NCBI GenBank assembly: GCA_934045075.1
Contig: OW203725.1
Span: 21,301,214 to 21,365,213, forward strand
Source of the DNA: Yponomeuta sedellus
Taxonomy: Eukaryota; Arthropoda; Insecta; Lepidoptera; Yponomeutidae
Length of the DNA: 64,000 bases
Direction of reading: 5' to 3'
Shown: positions 48,141 to 59,090 of the stretch, piece by piece
Position numbering within the stretch: the first letter of the stretch is position 1
Layout: each line of letters opens with the position of its first letter
Translations under genes and position numbers: made by a program
The notes under the pieces: model-generated
What the model was told of the DNA's origin: nothing
Seen by the model: the letters and a program-made list of their open reading frames with translations, nothing else
The model's database searches: none

Positions 48141-48335
48141 CAAACGAAAATTTTCAATTGTGTAGTATCAATTTGACTGCATCTTGTCCTTTCTATCGAC
48201 GTAATGAGATGATTTATACAGTGTCCAGTAGCACTTTCACTTACACATTATGGGTATAGGGACCACTCGTATGCTGCAGTGCCTGGAACATTGTTTTATT
48301 TGGACTAGGCATTTACTGCATCTTTGTTCTAGCGC

Positions 48336-48545
48336 TCATCATAATCATCATCATCAGCCCGGTAAACCCCACTGCTGGGTATAGGCCTCTTCATTTCCAT
48401 GCCAACTAGCAAGGTCTCGCGCTAGTCTCATCCACTGTTTGCCGGCTACTTTATACAGGTCATCTGCTGGTCTGCCCACCGACCGTTCTCCCTCCCACGG
48501 CGGTATCGCATCCATATTACCATGCCGGAGGTCGTGGCGTCAGTC
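48336..48545 (-). repeat. RTE-type LINE 3' fragment
   Basis: CATCATAATCATCATCATCA tail, CCACTGCTGGGTATAGGCCT, GCCGGCTACTTTATACAGGT, CTGCCCACCGACCG and GGAGGTCGTGG. It matches the C-terminal and 3' part of an RTE relative. Confidence 0.75.
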
Positions 48546-48782
48546 TGAGTGTATTTCCGTGTAGTTGTGTCCTTGCCTGGTTACCGTAGCACAGGGTTCT
48601 AGTTTGGGACCAGGACATGTTATTGTTTTATGTAGACGTTATTTATTTAACAGTTTTACCTCGAAAATGCGAAAATTCTGAAACACATTTATTACAGATT
48701 ATGTTTTTTGTCAAACTTTGGTTTGTTTTGGTTTATGGAGATTTTTCCAAAATAAATATAAGGTTGCAATATGTTATATAAA

Positions 48783-49144
48783 TTCTCGTGGCCTAGTAGA
48801 ACAGACTGATTGGAATCAATCACTTAGATTAAGCAACAGCAAGCCCAGTCAGGTACTGGATGGGTGACAATCGCATGACTACCGCTAGTGGTATATTTTA
48901 CGAGCGCTTCCGCGCTTTGCAAGACACGTTAAGCCGTCGGTGCCCGTTGTCACGTAGGGGCAGTCATTAAACCACGTCAGAGACCTTATGGGCTGCTGCT
49001 TGATAAGTTCTGACAATAAGGCACGCCACTGTCTTACAAGCCTTCACCATTTCGGACTTGGCACCCCTGGGGGAGTATGCCAAACTTTCCTGCAATGCAG
49101 GTAGAGACCTGTGCCACATCAGTGGGTCCTCACAGGGTTGTTAT
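48783..49144 (+). repeat. 5S-like SINE, full-length diverged copy
   Basis: CTCGTGGCCTAGTAGAAC (A box TGGCCTAGTAG), TTAAGCAACAGCAAGCCCAG, GGTACTGGATGGGTGAC, TGACTACCGCTAGTGGTA, then body and tail to CACAGGGTTGTTAT. Confidence 0.85.
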
Positions 49145-49685
49145 ATTTTTTTATATATTCTCGCTAATAATGCATGAACGAGCAGAGGAGAACGTGTACA
49201 ACTCAACTCTGTCGCATAGCAGATGTTGTGGGTTCTAGGGCGGTGGCGGAAGATGAAAGTAAACGATGTTGCTTAGGTCTTATGACGTTAGAAGAACCGT
49301 GCACAGTTACATGTTCGAATATGTGTGTTGTTCTTGAGATGCAAATCCAACTGTTTGGCGCAGGCAACAAGACCCGTGAGCTTGACTATGCAGTCAGCAA
49401 TCCGGCGAAGTACTACAGTGTCCGGTGCTGACCTATACAATGCAATATTTATATAGTGTCTCCGGTAAATCATTGTTCATGTGAACAGTACAGATTTAAA
49501 GAAAAAAACTATATGTAAATGCTTGTACTTACGTACGTTTTGTACATACGCAGTTTAAACAGTTTACAGAAATAAAAATGGCTTGTTGCGATTAGATTGT
49601 AAAACTATGAGGTTCTGATGACCTGGTTACGAGGCAGGATAGAGGCATATGTCCTGCCGTGGGCGTCAAATGGCTGATGATGATT
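49145..49685. other. unannotated sequence
   Basis: The plus frame 49174-49431 (85 codons) has no known motif and starts by chance in mixed sequence. No repeat detected. Confidence 0.3.
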
Positions 49686-49925
49686 ATGACGGCCTCGGTG
49701 GCGCAGTGGTTTGGCACGCTGACTGTAAAACCGAAGGTCTCGGGTTCGATCCCCGGCCGGGTCAAACCAGGAAACGAACTTCACTAGTTTGTCTCGGGTC
49801 TTGGATGTTATGTTTGTATTTATTGCATTAAATCTATCGTCGAGTTGGCACCTGTAACACAAGTAATTTTTACTTAGTATGGGGTAACGTTATCTGTGTG
49901 ATATGTCCATGAATATTTATATTTA
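49686..49925 (+). repeat. tRNA-derived SINE (family B)
   Basis: GGCCTCGGTGGCGCAGTGG (A box), anticodon-loop-like CTGTAAAACC and B box GGTTCGATCCC, then a body (CTCGGGTCTTGGATGTTAT, TTGGCACCTGTAACACAAGT, GTGATATGTCCATGAATATT). Pieces recur at 60225-60337, 60744-60835 and 63001-63110. Repetition argues against a functional tRNA gene. Confidence 0.8.
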
Positions 49926-51590
49926 TTTATTTATCTAAACCTAACATTAGATTAATGAATAAATCAAAACTAGAACTATGCCTAATCTAACATTTTTTTC
50001 TTTGCAGACAAATTACTTTTCCGCTAAATAGTTAATGTGGCAAGAGGAGTGGTAATCAATTTCTGTACGTTGCTAAGGTTTATTTACTCTTCACCGGTCT
50101 TGAACTAAGCCTCAACAATTAAACGCTCCTGAAAACCCCTCTCAAAAAGTAGGAAAGGATTTCACGCCTAATTAACTACAGAGTACTTTCTAGTTGACTT
50201 AAGGGTCGCTCCCTTTAAGTCTCCACTTACCACGAGATTATATAGAATGATTGTATAGCGTTGCTTTTCAAAAGTAAATATGTTTTAACGACTTACCTGC
50301 CCAAGAGTATTGGAACAAGTTCGTGAGTCACATTTGACTCATTTTCGTTCTTAACTGTGGAAGTGGGGAATTGGAATTGAATTATGTCTTGGACAGGAAA
50401 GTTGTTCTACTAAATTACTAATTCTGTATGTATTTTTCGTTTTTAAAGATTTTCCGCTTTGTAGTGATGTTATCAAGTTTTTGTAGCATCATTCTCATGA
50501 ATTATGCTACAGAAACTTGAGCCGAACTAAGATTAGAGTGACGTCGCCTTTATATAAATTTGCCATATAAAAACTTGGGAAACATTGAAAATAGGTGAAT
50601 AAAAAAACTTTAGCGTTTTCAGCATCACAATAGATGAAGATCACATCTTATAATTTTCTTCTTATCGTTTTCTTAACCTAATGTATGAAACGTTTATCTA
50701 TGAGTTATCTCGTGAAATTAATACGTGCAGGTTATGACGTCATAGTTTGAAGCCTGAGCTCGCTCTTGCATGATAATTTTTTGGACCATAATGATTATAT
50801 AGACTTTCCGACAGGTTATATTATTAAGAAAAATGCAAATGTGCCCGTATGTAAATGTTATGTTATGTTTAAAAATTATTCTCAGAGAAGAAAATACTAG
50901 GTTTATTTATCTTCCATCATGGATCCTGTGATAAATTAAAACAATTTAGTGTAAGTGATACATTCATTCAATTATTTTCCTGCAATCGTTTTGTGTTGAT
51001 TTAATTAAAACAACTCGAAAAAAATACAGCAGAGATAAATTTTATTTTTAATAAATCAAATGATTACATTCAATACACACACACAACGATATTACAATAA
51101 CAAGAATGTCAAGAAATATCAAGTGCGCTTAAGTCTAACCTTGTGACCAAACATTTGTAGGGCTACATTAGTGCATAGTTAATTTAATATCAAAATTTGC
51201 AGTCCCCACTCTAAGGCCGACTTTCGCCAATTAAGTGGCATTTAACGACAATTCATCTTAATCGACCTATAATGTGCGAGTCAACCTGTGTTGTTAAATT
51301 ACATTTATAAGAAAAATTGTTATAATATCCAATAAAACTTACGTGCAAGTGAATTCGATAGGCGGCACATTATGTTTCCTTGGTTTACTTATAGAAACAA
51401 TCTAACCAGTAATCAAAACATCATTTTAACGTAATATATATCTAAGTACAACGCAAGCCTTATTATCGAGTTGTAGTGTTAAATGATGTTAAATCTAATA
51501 CGTAAGCTGGTATGAGTTTCAACCCAACTGTATTCTATGAGGGCAATAAATATTTGTAATGATCAATAACCTTCGCTACTTAGGTTGGTA
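49926..51590. other. unannotated AT-rich sequence
   Basis: No gene, RNA or repeat recognised across about 1.6 kb, except a small fold TTTTTGTAGCAT / ATGCTACAGAAA near 50480-50518. This is the longest featureless stretch in the window. Confidence 0.4.
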
Positions 51591-51880
51591 CTTCTTCTTC
51601 TTCTTCAGGCTATATTATGTAGTCCACTGCTGGACATAGCCCTCCCCTAATGATGGCCATAGCGCCCTGTCTTATACCATCATTGGGGGTTAATGCCCAT
51701 AATCCTCACGCTGGGCATGCGGGTTGGGGATCGCAGATTGGTGGCATTGTGCTGCTGGGGGCGCTGCTGCCCACCCCCCGGTTTGTGTCCCTTAGTCGCC
51801 TTTTACGACACCCGCGGGAAGAATTTGGGTTGGTGTTATTCTTTAAGCCGACACCACACAGCAGCACAGCAGATGGTTGG
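51591..51880 (-). repeat. LINE 3' end with (GAA)n tail
   Basis: CTTCTTCTTCTTCAGGCTAT, AGTCCACTGCTGGACATAGC, CTGGGCATGCGGGTTGGGGA, CCCCGGTTTGTGTCCCTTAG and CGCGGGAAGAATTTGGGTTG. It is the longest copy of this terminus. Confidence 0.75.
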
Positions 51881-51937
51881 TACTATTCTTACAAAAGTGG
51901 GAAAATAGTAATGTTGCCAGAAATTTGAACAGTACAA

Positions 51938-52186
51938 GGCCAGGGAGTTAATTCTTGCCCACGCGAATTGAAAGCGTAGAGGATAAGACACTTGTCTCAT
52001 AAAAATAAGATAAGGTAACTCGACAGAGTCATTAGACATTAATTTACTCATTCGAATTCAATCTAGCATGGTGTTCAGAATACAGATTTTGGCTGTCGGT
52101 CGACTTTTTACATAGAAGGGCAAGTCATAAGCTTTAGAGTCGTAAACGACTTATTTGCTAATGAAGTGAGAATTCGCTCCCTGGCC
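51938..52186 (+). mobile_element. MITE (copy 2 of the CAGGGAG family)
   Basis: TIRs GGCCAGGGAG-TT-AATTCT at the left and GGCCAGGGAG-CG-AATTCT from the right. 249 bp, no coding, interior shared with 38546-38801. Confidence 0.8.
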
Positions 52187-52645
52187 CTATATTCTGTTAA
52201 TCAATTGTAGTACAATGACAACTGCATGAACGTGGTGATTTCATTACATTGCTGCTTTAATTCTAAGCCCGCACACGTATCACACCTTCTAGATACCAAT
52301 AGTATAAGAAAACAAGTCACGTGACCCGACAACAATATACTGTACTGCAGTAAGAGAATCGAGGCCTTAACTCGGTTAGTACAATGATAGATAAATGTTA
52401 GCGTCATGTGACGTGTATTTTTATACCATTGGCCCTAGCAGGTTTGATACGTGTGCGCGCTTACTTAAAGCAGCAATGAAGTGAAATCACCACGTTCGTA
52501 CAATGATCATTGTAGTACGATACCTTAGCAGAATAACAGGTCCTTTTCCCGAGCATAACGCAGGGGTCAGCCATTGCCAGTCTCAACCATACCGGCCGCC
52601 ACGCCGCCACTCGCATAGATGGCCTTTGATAAACTTATGTAATTA

Positions 52646-52983
52646 CTAGCGTTTGTCCGCGACTCCGACCGCGTGGACTTTTTTTGCAACCCCGTTTACT
52701 CCCTTAAGGGTTAAATTTAGAAACACGTGTTCAATCAATTGTGTTGAAGAGTATTTATTTTAAGTTTCAAGAAAATTAACCAACATTATTTTTACCTCAA
52801 ATACAAATTTTGTCAACCCTTTTCGCTCCTTTAGGGGTTGAATTAAAAAAAATCCGGTCTTATTACTTGCCTACATTATATATAGATCCTCTGTGCAAAA
52901 TTTCAGCTTCCTAGGTCCACGGCTTGGGCTGGGCGTTGATGAGTGACTCAGTCAGTCAGGACTTTGAATTTTATTTATATAGA
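52646..52983 (-). mobile_element. non-autonomous Helitron, diverged copy
   Basis: On the minus strand it begins TCTATATAAATAAAATTC and ends with CTAG, the same termini and interior as 10586-10936. Position-by-position differences are frequent, so the two are old siblings. Confidence 0.78.
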
Positions 52984-52989
52984 TAGAAG

Positions 52990-53110
52990 TTCTTCTATCT
53001 ATCTATTTATCCAGCTCACGAATGAAGCCCACTGCTGAGGATAGGCCTCTTCCATTTCACGCCAACTCTCCCGGTCCCTAGCCAATCTCGACCACTGACG
53101 TTCTAGAAGT
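52990..53110 (-). repeat. RTE-type LINE 3' fragment with GATA tail
   Basis: TTCTATCTATCTATTTATCC, then GAAGCCCACTGCTGAGGATA, GGCCTCTTCCATTTCACGCC and CCCTAGCCAATCTCGACCAC. Tail and terminal codons only. Confidence 0.65.
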
Positions 53111-53337
53111 TCTTGCAAGCTATTAATAGCAAAGCTATTTATATGCAGTCATAACGTCGGTACACTGTAGGAAAAAACTTCGTATGTTCGGGGCCAGACA
53201 CCATCATTTGCTTCTTCTACTTGTTAAAGCATATCTTACGACATGACTCTAAACATTTACATAATATAAATTTCATTTTTCAACGTTACCGTAAAAATCC
53301 CTTAAAATATTGCTAACAGGTAAGTTAAAATATTGCA

Positions 53338-53590
53338 AGCGGCGGGAGCCCAGTGGGTAGAACAATGGACTCGGAAGCGAGAGACCCAGGTTCGATTCCC
53401 AGTTCGGGCATGTACCAATGACTTTGTTTTCTAAGTCATGTACATTTGTGAAATTATAGTAGCAATACCACTAGCTATCGGTGAAAGAAAAGGTCGTGAG
53501 AAAAACCTGTCTTAGTATGAGGTTTAAATATATATCAGCGCTTGAAATTGCCAATTCGCGGTGGGTATGCATTACCACGCATTAAGCCTT
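53338..53590 (+). repeat. tRNA-derived SINE (family C), best copy
   Basis: GCGGGAGCCCAGTGGGTAGA (A box), CTCGGAAGCGAGAG (anticodon-arm hairpin), GGTTCGATTCCC (B box) and GGGCATG, then a body with ATGACTTTG, CTATCGGTGAAAG and a tail CTTGAAATTGCCAATTCGCG, ACCACGCATTAAGCCT. Confidence 0.75.
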
Positions 53591-53754
53591 ATTTTTTTTT
53601 TTCCCTTGTGTATGTTTATTTTTATTTATTTCATATTTATGTACCGTTTATGTATGTGTATCAATTTCATATTTATGTATCGTTTATGTATGTGTATCAA
53701 CTATAAAATAATATGTTATCTAATATTGTTTAGTTGCGCCGACTACCCGTATTT

Positions 53755-53910
53755 CAGTTCTCGTTTCTTCTTTTCCGTCAATGGTTGTCTGGAAGAAATT
53801 ACTTTTAGTAATAAGGCCGCCACTTGCACTGTACTGTTATTTTATAAGTCTCTTATGTAATCCTTGGTGTACATGCAATAAAGAATATTCTATCTATCTA
53901 TCTATCTAAG
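53755..53910 (+). repeat. LINE 3' end with (TCTA)n tail
   Basis: GTCTGGAAGAAATTACTTTT, AGTAATAAGGCCGCC, CCTTGGTGTACATGCAATAA, AGAATATTC then TCTATCTATCTATCTA. Confidence 0.75.
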
Positions 53911-54203
53911 CCATACTCTATATTTGAGAGAAGGCCTGTGCCCTACAGTGCGACGTTTATAAGCTACGTAATAAATAAATATATATTTAGACATAGCTAA
54001 CTATTTAAAAGTCCCCGTGTAGGTGAATGCAGCTGGTGGTGGTAAGATATTTATGTACCACGTGTTTATTGCAGTGGACTTTTGTTTCGTATTCGACACG
54101 ATAGGTTATTTTTGGTTACCAAATAACTGCTGGCCCCTCCGTCTTTCATCCATTCATCCTCCATCCCAATCCATTGCCGACCATTAAGCCAATGATCTCA
54201 TAT

Positions 54204-54388
54204 TTACCTTTTGAGTTGGTAGCCATTTTTATTAAACTGAGCTAATACAATAGAATAAGTCACTGTGAAACTTAGCACAGACTGTATCAGGTTGTAGTCA
54301 AGTTGGAATATCTTGGAAATGCTAAACGACAGGGGCTGCCGGCGGATCTGTTTCTGTAACGTTTGCACCTGGCGATGTATTTCCTTGT
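54204..54388 (-). CDS. gustatory receptor exon 4 (terminal)
   Basis: Acceptor TTCTTCTTTTGCAG precedes ACAAGG. It reads DKEIHRQVQTLQKQIRRQPL, SFSISKIFQLDYNLIQSVLS, FTVTYSIVLAQFNKNGYQLK, R, stop. It contains the TYxxxxxQF signature of the last transmembrane segment. Confidence 0.92.
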
Positions 54389-56251
54389 CTGCAAAAGAAG
54401 AAAACCTTGCAGGTAATTGGGAACCATTCTAGAACTCTCATAAAGCGGAACAACTCCAACCGTAGATTTAAAGGACGGAATTTGCTGCACAGTGTCACTG
54501 ATATAAGAATACGATATCAAGCCTTGTTTGTCCCACTGCAGAGGCACGGGGCTCTTCCTACATCGAAGGAAGGTTAAGCCATACTCCACTACGGGGGCCA
54601 AGTCCGTGTGGAGCATGTAAGGTAGTGGCGGGCATTACTTTCTAAAGTTATCAAACCGCCCATAAGGCCTTTGATATGGCTTAACGACTGCCATTACATG
54701 ACAGTCGGCACCAAAGGCTTAACGTGCCTTGCGAAGCACGGAAGCGCTCGGAAAAAGTATAATATAAGAAGAAGAGAATTTTACTGCAAATTAAGTGTTA
54801 CAAATTTAATCGTATCTCGGCTCCCACACTAATACAATTCTTCATTTTAAGAAGTAAATTTTTTTCTAATACCCGCTATAATATTAGTGTTATTTTACCT
54901 TCTGATTGATTAACCAAATTAATTTCCATTAGTAACATAGCATCCTCTAGTTGCGATATCATCCGTTTCCGCACTGTCAACATTTCTTCGAAGCAGTAAG
55001 CCATGGCGTAAAGTACGCCTCCGCTAAAGAAAATCTGCGTGAAAGCTATAAAGAAATAGGTCCACACTACCTGAAATAATATGAAAACAAATGCTGGAAT
55101 ACTTTTAATTTAAAGATAAAGTTAAAGAATATAATTATTTCGGGTACACAATTAATTACACCAAAGACATAATAATTACGTTTTTTACAATGAATATAGA
55201 AATATTGTATTTTCTTAGGTTAACACGAGTACTAGACATAATTAAAACAGTTTTAATTATAGAAATATTTTTAAATTAGTCTCTATATTAACTTAGAATA
55301 CAACAGTAATAAGAAAAAACTTACAAAAACTGTTATTTCAGGTGCAAAACTGCCATACACAGTGGTTATTAAAAACAGTTCAATGTAAATTGCCCCAAGG
55401 AGAATCTGAAAATACCTTTAAAATTAGTAATTACACATAACGAAAAAAAATTTACCCAAAAAGTCTTTACAAATCCTACTTACTTGCCAGCCATACATGT
55501 TAGCCAACATAAACTGCTGTTTGTAAAACAACTGATAACCGTATTTCAACTGTATCATAATGTCCACAAATTTGCCCGGATTCTCCTGCCAAGGCGTTTC
55601 CAATGCAGCGGACAGTCGGCTGCCAAACATTTTAAATCTATCCTTCAGAATTGCAAGTTGTACAGCTATACTGGACATGTTGATGAAAATTGCGTATACG
55701 GATAGATTATAATCCAAGTAACCAATGCTAATCCATTCGATGCTCCTTGCTGACTGTACAATATCAAACGTCAATTTAATGGCATAACCTATAGTACCCA
55801 AAAAGAACAGTCGATTATACTTGTTCTGCTCTAAAGTGTAGGTACTTGTCCCGGAAACTCCTAAGATTTGGTCGATATGATTGTAGTTATTAAAATACTC
55901 TCGAATGCGCGCAATGTCGCATTTGTAAGCTACAAACATTGCAACAATGACAAAACCGTCTGAAACGATTTCATTTAAGAATGTTATTAAGTTCATAAAT
56001 CCCCATGGTGTCCCGATAATTGCGATGGTACGTCTAAAGACTACGCAGGCAGTTACAAAAGTAATGTACATAAAATATACTGTACAAAAGCGGACTGTGA
56101 AGTTAGCTCGAACGATTTGGCTCTCGGCATTGCGAACATATGCAGAGAAGCAGATTTTATTCATAAAATTATTAATGCTCTCTGTGACATCGAAAGTTGA
56201 CCCCATAACATGGGGTCTCGGGATACCGTGAAATTTTCTCAGAAAACGCAT
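54204..56251 (-). CDS. gustatory receptor, complete four-exon gene
   Basis: An insect gustatory receptor (7tm_7), expected to be a membrane chemosensory channel subunit in gustatory neurons. Exons: 56251-55484 (768 nt), 55405-55325 (81), 55070-54899 (172), 54388-54204 (185); 1206 nt, 401 residues plus stop. All introns have GT-AG ends (78, 254 and 510 bp). Hydrophobic segments in exon 1 lie at about residues 57-74, 85-108, 148-165 and 178-203; exons 2-4 supply the last three, and the final exon carries the family hallmark TYSIVLAQF. It starts MRFLRKFHGIPRPHV, with no upstream in-frame ATG chosen. Intron 3 holds a 5S-like SINE. The paralogue at 22171-28002 has the same exon phases. Ligand class cannot be told from sequence. 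Confidence 0.93.
54513..54757 (-). repeat. 5S-like SINE, body and tail, inside intron 3
   Basis: GATATCAAGCCTTGTTTGTC, AGGCACGGGGCTCTTCC, GGAAGGTTAAGCCATACTCC, GACTGCCATTACATGACAGT, CACGGAAGCGCTCGGAAAAA. The 5S-like head is missing. It lies in the same orientation as the receptor gene. Confidence 0.85.
54899..55070 (-). CDS. gustatory receptor exon 3
   Basis: Acceptor ATATTATTTCAG precedes GTAGTGTGG; donor GAAG/GTAAAA. It encodes VVWTYFFIAFTQIFFSGGVL and a charged helix (EEMLTVRKRMISQLEDAMLL). It ends in phase 1. Confidence 0.9.
55325..55405 (-). CDS. gustatory receptor exon 2
   Basis: Acceptor GGTATTTTCAG precedes ATTCTCCTT; donor TTTTT/GTAAGT. 27 codons: ILLGAIYIELFLITTVYGSF, APEITVF. Phase 0 at both ends. 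Confidence 0.9.
55484..56251 (-). CDS. gustatory receptor exon 1
   Basis: ATG 56251 to donor CAA/GTAAGT at 55483; 256 codons ending LKYGYQLFYKQQFMLANMYG, WQ. The frame reads on to 55424 only by running into the intron. Confidence 0.93.
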
Positions 56252-56442
56252 TGTTGCACCGAGTATTCACTGTGAACTGAAAGAATTTGTGTTATTAGAA
56301 CGCGTTGGATATAAAATTGCTTTTACTGAAATTGAAATACAATTGAACTGAATTAAATGCAATTGATATACCTACTTAGTAATGCTCGATTGCTCATGTG
56401 GTAAAAAAAACTTCAGCGAACGATATATTTAATGACACGTTG

Positions 56443-56750
56443 GTCGTCGTCGTCGTCAGGCTATACTAGCCCACTGCTGGACATAGCCCACCCCTAATGA
56501 GCACCATAGCGCCCTGTCTTCAGCTTGCCGCATCCAGCATCTGCCTGCAGTATTTTGCAGATATTCATCCCACCTAGTCGGAGAGCGTCCTACACTACGT
56601 TTGCCGAGTCGCGGTCTCCACTCAAGGACACGTTTACTACAAGGGTTGTCGGTTCTTCGCGAGATATGGCCAGCCAGCCACTTCAGCTTGCTTATTCTCT
56701 GAGCTATGTCGATAACTTCGGTTCTCTGTCGGATGCATTTGTTACGACAC
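56443..56750 (-). repeat. LINE 3' end
   Basis: GTCGTCGTCGTCAGGCTATA tail, GCCCACTGCTGGACATAGCC, GCTTGCCGCATCCAGCATCT, GAGCGTCCTACACTACGTTT, GCCGAGTCGCGGTCTCCACT. The last part is the antisense of the C-terminal codons seen in the RTE at 43830-43900. Confidence 0.75.
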
Positions 56751-56759
56751 GTTGGTCAT

Positions 56760-57155
56760 TCTTCTGTGCCTAAATTATTTAAAATTCTTTACAACTTAAG
56801 TGTAAAGCCAAATTTTGACAAAATATAAAAATATGTTGCGATGAAAGCGGATGAATTTTATTTTCAAACTTTCAATAAAAAATATTTACACATATAAACC
56901 AGAAGTTTTCTTATAGTCTCCATATGTTTTATAATAATGGTACGACGGACCGTGAATGGTATGTACCTATATATATCATAGTGTATTATCCCATGTTTCA
57001 CTATGCAATATCAGAGGTATTTTGAAATAAAATACTCAACAACGTACACTTATATTCAAACATCTCATTAATAATAAGTTATCATAAAATATTTAAATCA
57101 TTTATGACAATGAACGATACCCTTTTTCCTATATAAAGGGATCATTATACTATTT
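56760..57155. other. unannotated AT-rich sequence
   Basis: No gene or repeat recognised. Confidence 0.35.
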
Positions 57156-57159
57156 TTAT

Positions 57160-57262
57160 TCTTAATGCACTAACCCGTGCTAAGGACAATTTTAAAAAAC
57201 CTATTTAGAGGCTAAAAATTCCACCCATGCCGGGATTCGAACCCGCGACCTCTGGCTATCCA
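57160..57262 (-). repeat. tRNA-headed repeat family A, tail and half head
   Basis: ATGCACTAACCCGTGCTAAG, ACCTATTTAGAGGCTAAAAA, CCACCCATGCCGGGATTCGA, ACCCGCGACCTCTGGCTATC. It is truncated in the anticodon arm, so it has a B box and no A box. Confidence 0.85.
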
Positions 57263-57269
57263 TTAATAA

Positions 57270-57840
57270 GGGATCATTAACAAATTTAAATTAAAAAAAG
57301 CACTTAATACCTAAAAAATATATGAATATATAGAAATGCCTCTTGTATAAGCTGTTGGTTAAAAAAAAACATAATTACACATCGAGTAATTCGCAGAAGA
57401 CAACAAAGTAATTACTCGAGTAATATACTCGTACCTTACGAAATTACAAATACATCCTTCCCACCAGAAAATGAAAAGCCAAGATGGCGCCTAACTTTTT
57501 TTTATTATGACGTCATCACAAGAAGGTTTCATACTTTCATGTTAAATTGGATCGTTAAGTAAATTTCAGTAAGAGTAAGTTACAGTTTATCCGAAAATTC
57601 ACGAAACCGAATGTGAAACTTGATTAGTGGTATTTTCGAAAATTAAGACCATTTACTACATGTGATTAAGTACAATACATCTTTTTATTGAAATGACTGT
57701 AGTTCTCATTTTTATAATGCTTTTAAGTGCATGAAATTAACTAACACAGACAAAACGTGTGTGCAAAATCTCACTCTACACTTTTTGGACAATGTATAAT
57801 CAATTGAATATTGTATATATACTGCTTTAAAATAGAATTA
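57270..57840. other. unannotated sequence
   Basis: No gene. A fold TCGAGTAATT..AATTACTCGAGTAA lies at 57381-57424. Confidence 0.35.
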
Positions 57841-58200
57841 ATACATACATAAATAACCTCACATCTGTATTCCAGAGGGGTAGGCAAGAGACCAGGGACT
57901 GCCACTTGTGACGATCACCTTCGCTTCATCAACATTCATAAGTCGTTGCATACACGCATGGCGGTTCCGGGTAATTTTTATCTTCCCCTTTGCTAATACA
58001 TCCCCTATTTGGTCGATGTATGTCTACCTGGGATGTCCCTTACTAGCCCTTCTACTTACATTCGCAATATATATTTGTTTCGTCAATCTTTCTTCCTTCA
58101 TCCTCTTCATGTGTCCAAACCAAAGCAACATTCCTTTCTCAATTCTAGTCATTAATCAGACTATTGCGTATCCTGTCAATCTAAGAATAAATACAATAGA
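57841..58200 (-). repeat. LINE 3' end (family with CATGTA-type tail)
   Basis: ATACATACATAAATAACCTC, CCAGAGGGGTAGGCAAGAGA, CCAGGGACTGCCACTTG, CTTCGCTTCATCAACATTCA, TAAGTCGTTGCATACACGCA. On the minus strand it encodes the last codons of a LINE protein (YPSGVG-like end) and 3' UTR. Related copies at 62570 and, inverted, 62790-62995. Confidence 0.7.
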
Positions 58201-58281
58201 GTAGAACCACTATTAATACATAGGAACCTATTTATATTATTTATTAAGCTTGTTATGTATAATTATAGTTATATATTGAAT

Positions 58282-58433
58282 GGGTCAAATCGCGATTATT
58301 TATTAGGTAAAACGTAATTACCTTCTTTCACGACGTTTCGGCAGCGTTACAGTTGCCGTGGTCTCGGAAAAAAGTTAAATACGTGGAAATAAGGTAATTA
58401 AGTTTTACCTAATAAATAATCGCGATTTGACCC
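58282..58433 (-). mobile_element. Penelope-like terminus with 43-bp inverted repeats, no coding left
   Basis: GGGTCAAATCGCGATTATTT..CCTT (58282-58324) is inverted at 58391-58433 with one mismatch. Between them, minus strand: GAGACCACGGCAACTGTAAC, GCTGCCGAAACGTCGTG. It has the inverted tail/stem-loop/tail plan of 60338-60743 with the protein part gone. The tail end GAATCATTAAGAAATG follows at about 58463. Confidence 0.75.
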
Positions 58434-58499
58434 GTTTAATAATAACTATGTATGAGTATCGCGAATCATTAAGAAATGTATAATTATGATTGTATATTC

Positions 58500-58745
58500 C
58501 CGCAAAAACCTTGCGCTGTGGCGCTCATTCGGGGAGGGCTGTGTTCAGCAGTGGACTAATATAGCCAGAAGAAGAAGTGATTCAAAACCGTAACCAAGCA
58601 ACTGATTGGAAATAACTACCAGTGCAGACAGGGTACCGACCGGGTCAACCAGGTTTGCACTATTGATCACCTTCATAGGGCAAATAAACTTGCTAGAAAA
58701 TGTAACGAATTCAAATGAACACTCCTATATTGTATTCGTGGATGT
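58500..58745 (+). repeat. LINE 3' end plus dispersed repeat
   Basis: GCGCTGTGGCGCTCATTCGG, GTTCAGCAGTGGACTAATAT, AGCCAGAAGAAGAAG, then inverted 37142-37004 (CAAGCAACTGATTGGAAATA, GACCGGGTCAACCAGG). Confidence 0.7.
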
Positions 58746-58940
58746 TCGCGCGAGAATCGATCGCGCGACGTAATCATGAATCTGTGGTCATTCATTCATT
58801 ACTCATTCGTTCCGGTGCCGTCGCTCGCGCCGCCGCTACTAATTTTCCATCCATCTGCACACATTCGCACTGTGACATACGCGCGTGATAAGTGTTCGAA
58901 TTCTCGTGAAGTGATAGACATTTACGCCCCCTGCAGTACA
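58746..58940 (+). other. CpG-rich patch
   Basis: GCGCGAGAATCGATCGCGCG, CCGTCGCTCGCGCCGCCGCT. It might be a promoter or 5' exon, but no gene can be attached. The frame from 58776 has no domain. Confidence 0.25.
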
Positions 58941-59090
58941 ATTACACCAAACTGCGATCCCCAACCCGCATGCCCAGCGTGGGCATTATGGGCATCACCC
59001 CCCAATGATGGCACAACTTCACGCTATGATGCTCATTAGGGGAGGGCTTTGTCCAGCAGTGGACTAATGTAGCCTGAATAAGAAGAAAAA
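58941..59090 (+). repeat. LINE 3' end with GAA-rich tail
   Basis: CTGCGATCCCCAACCCGCAT, GCCCAGCGTGGGCATTATGG, GGGGAGGGCTTTGTCCAGCA, GTGGACTAATGTAGCCTGAA, then AGAAGAAAAAGAAG. Confidence 0.75.

Noticed and set aside
49690..49763. Functional tRNA gene with a GTA-like anticodon
   Set aside because: The copy has a SINE body repeated at 60225 and 63001, and acceptor-stem pairing is poor.
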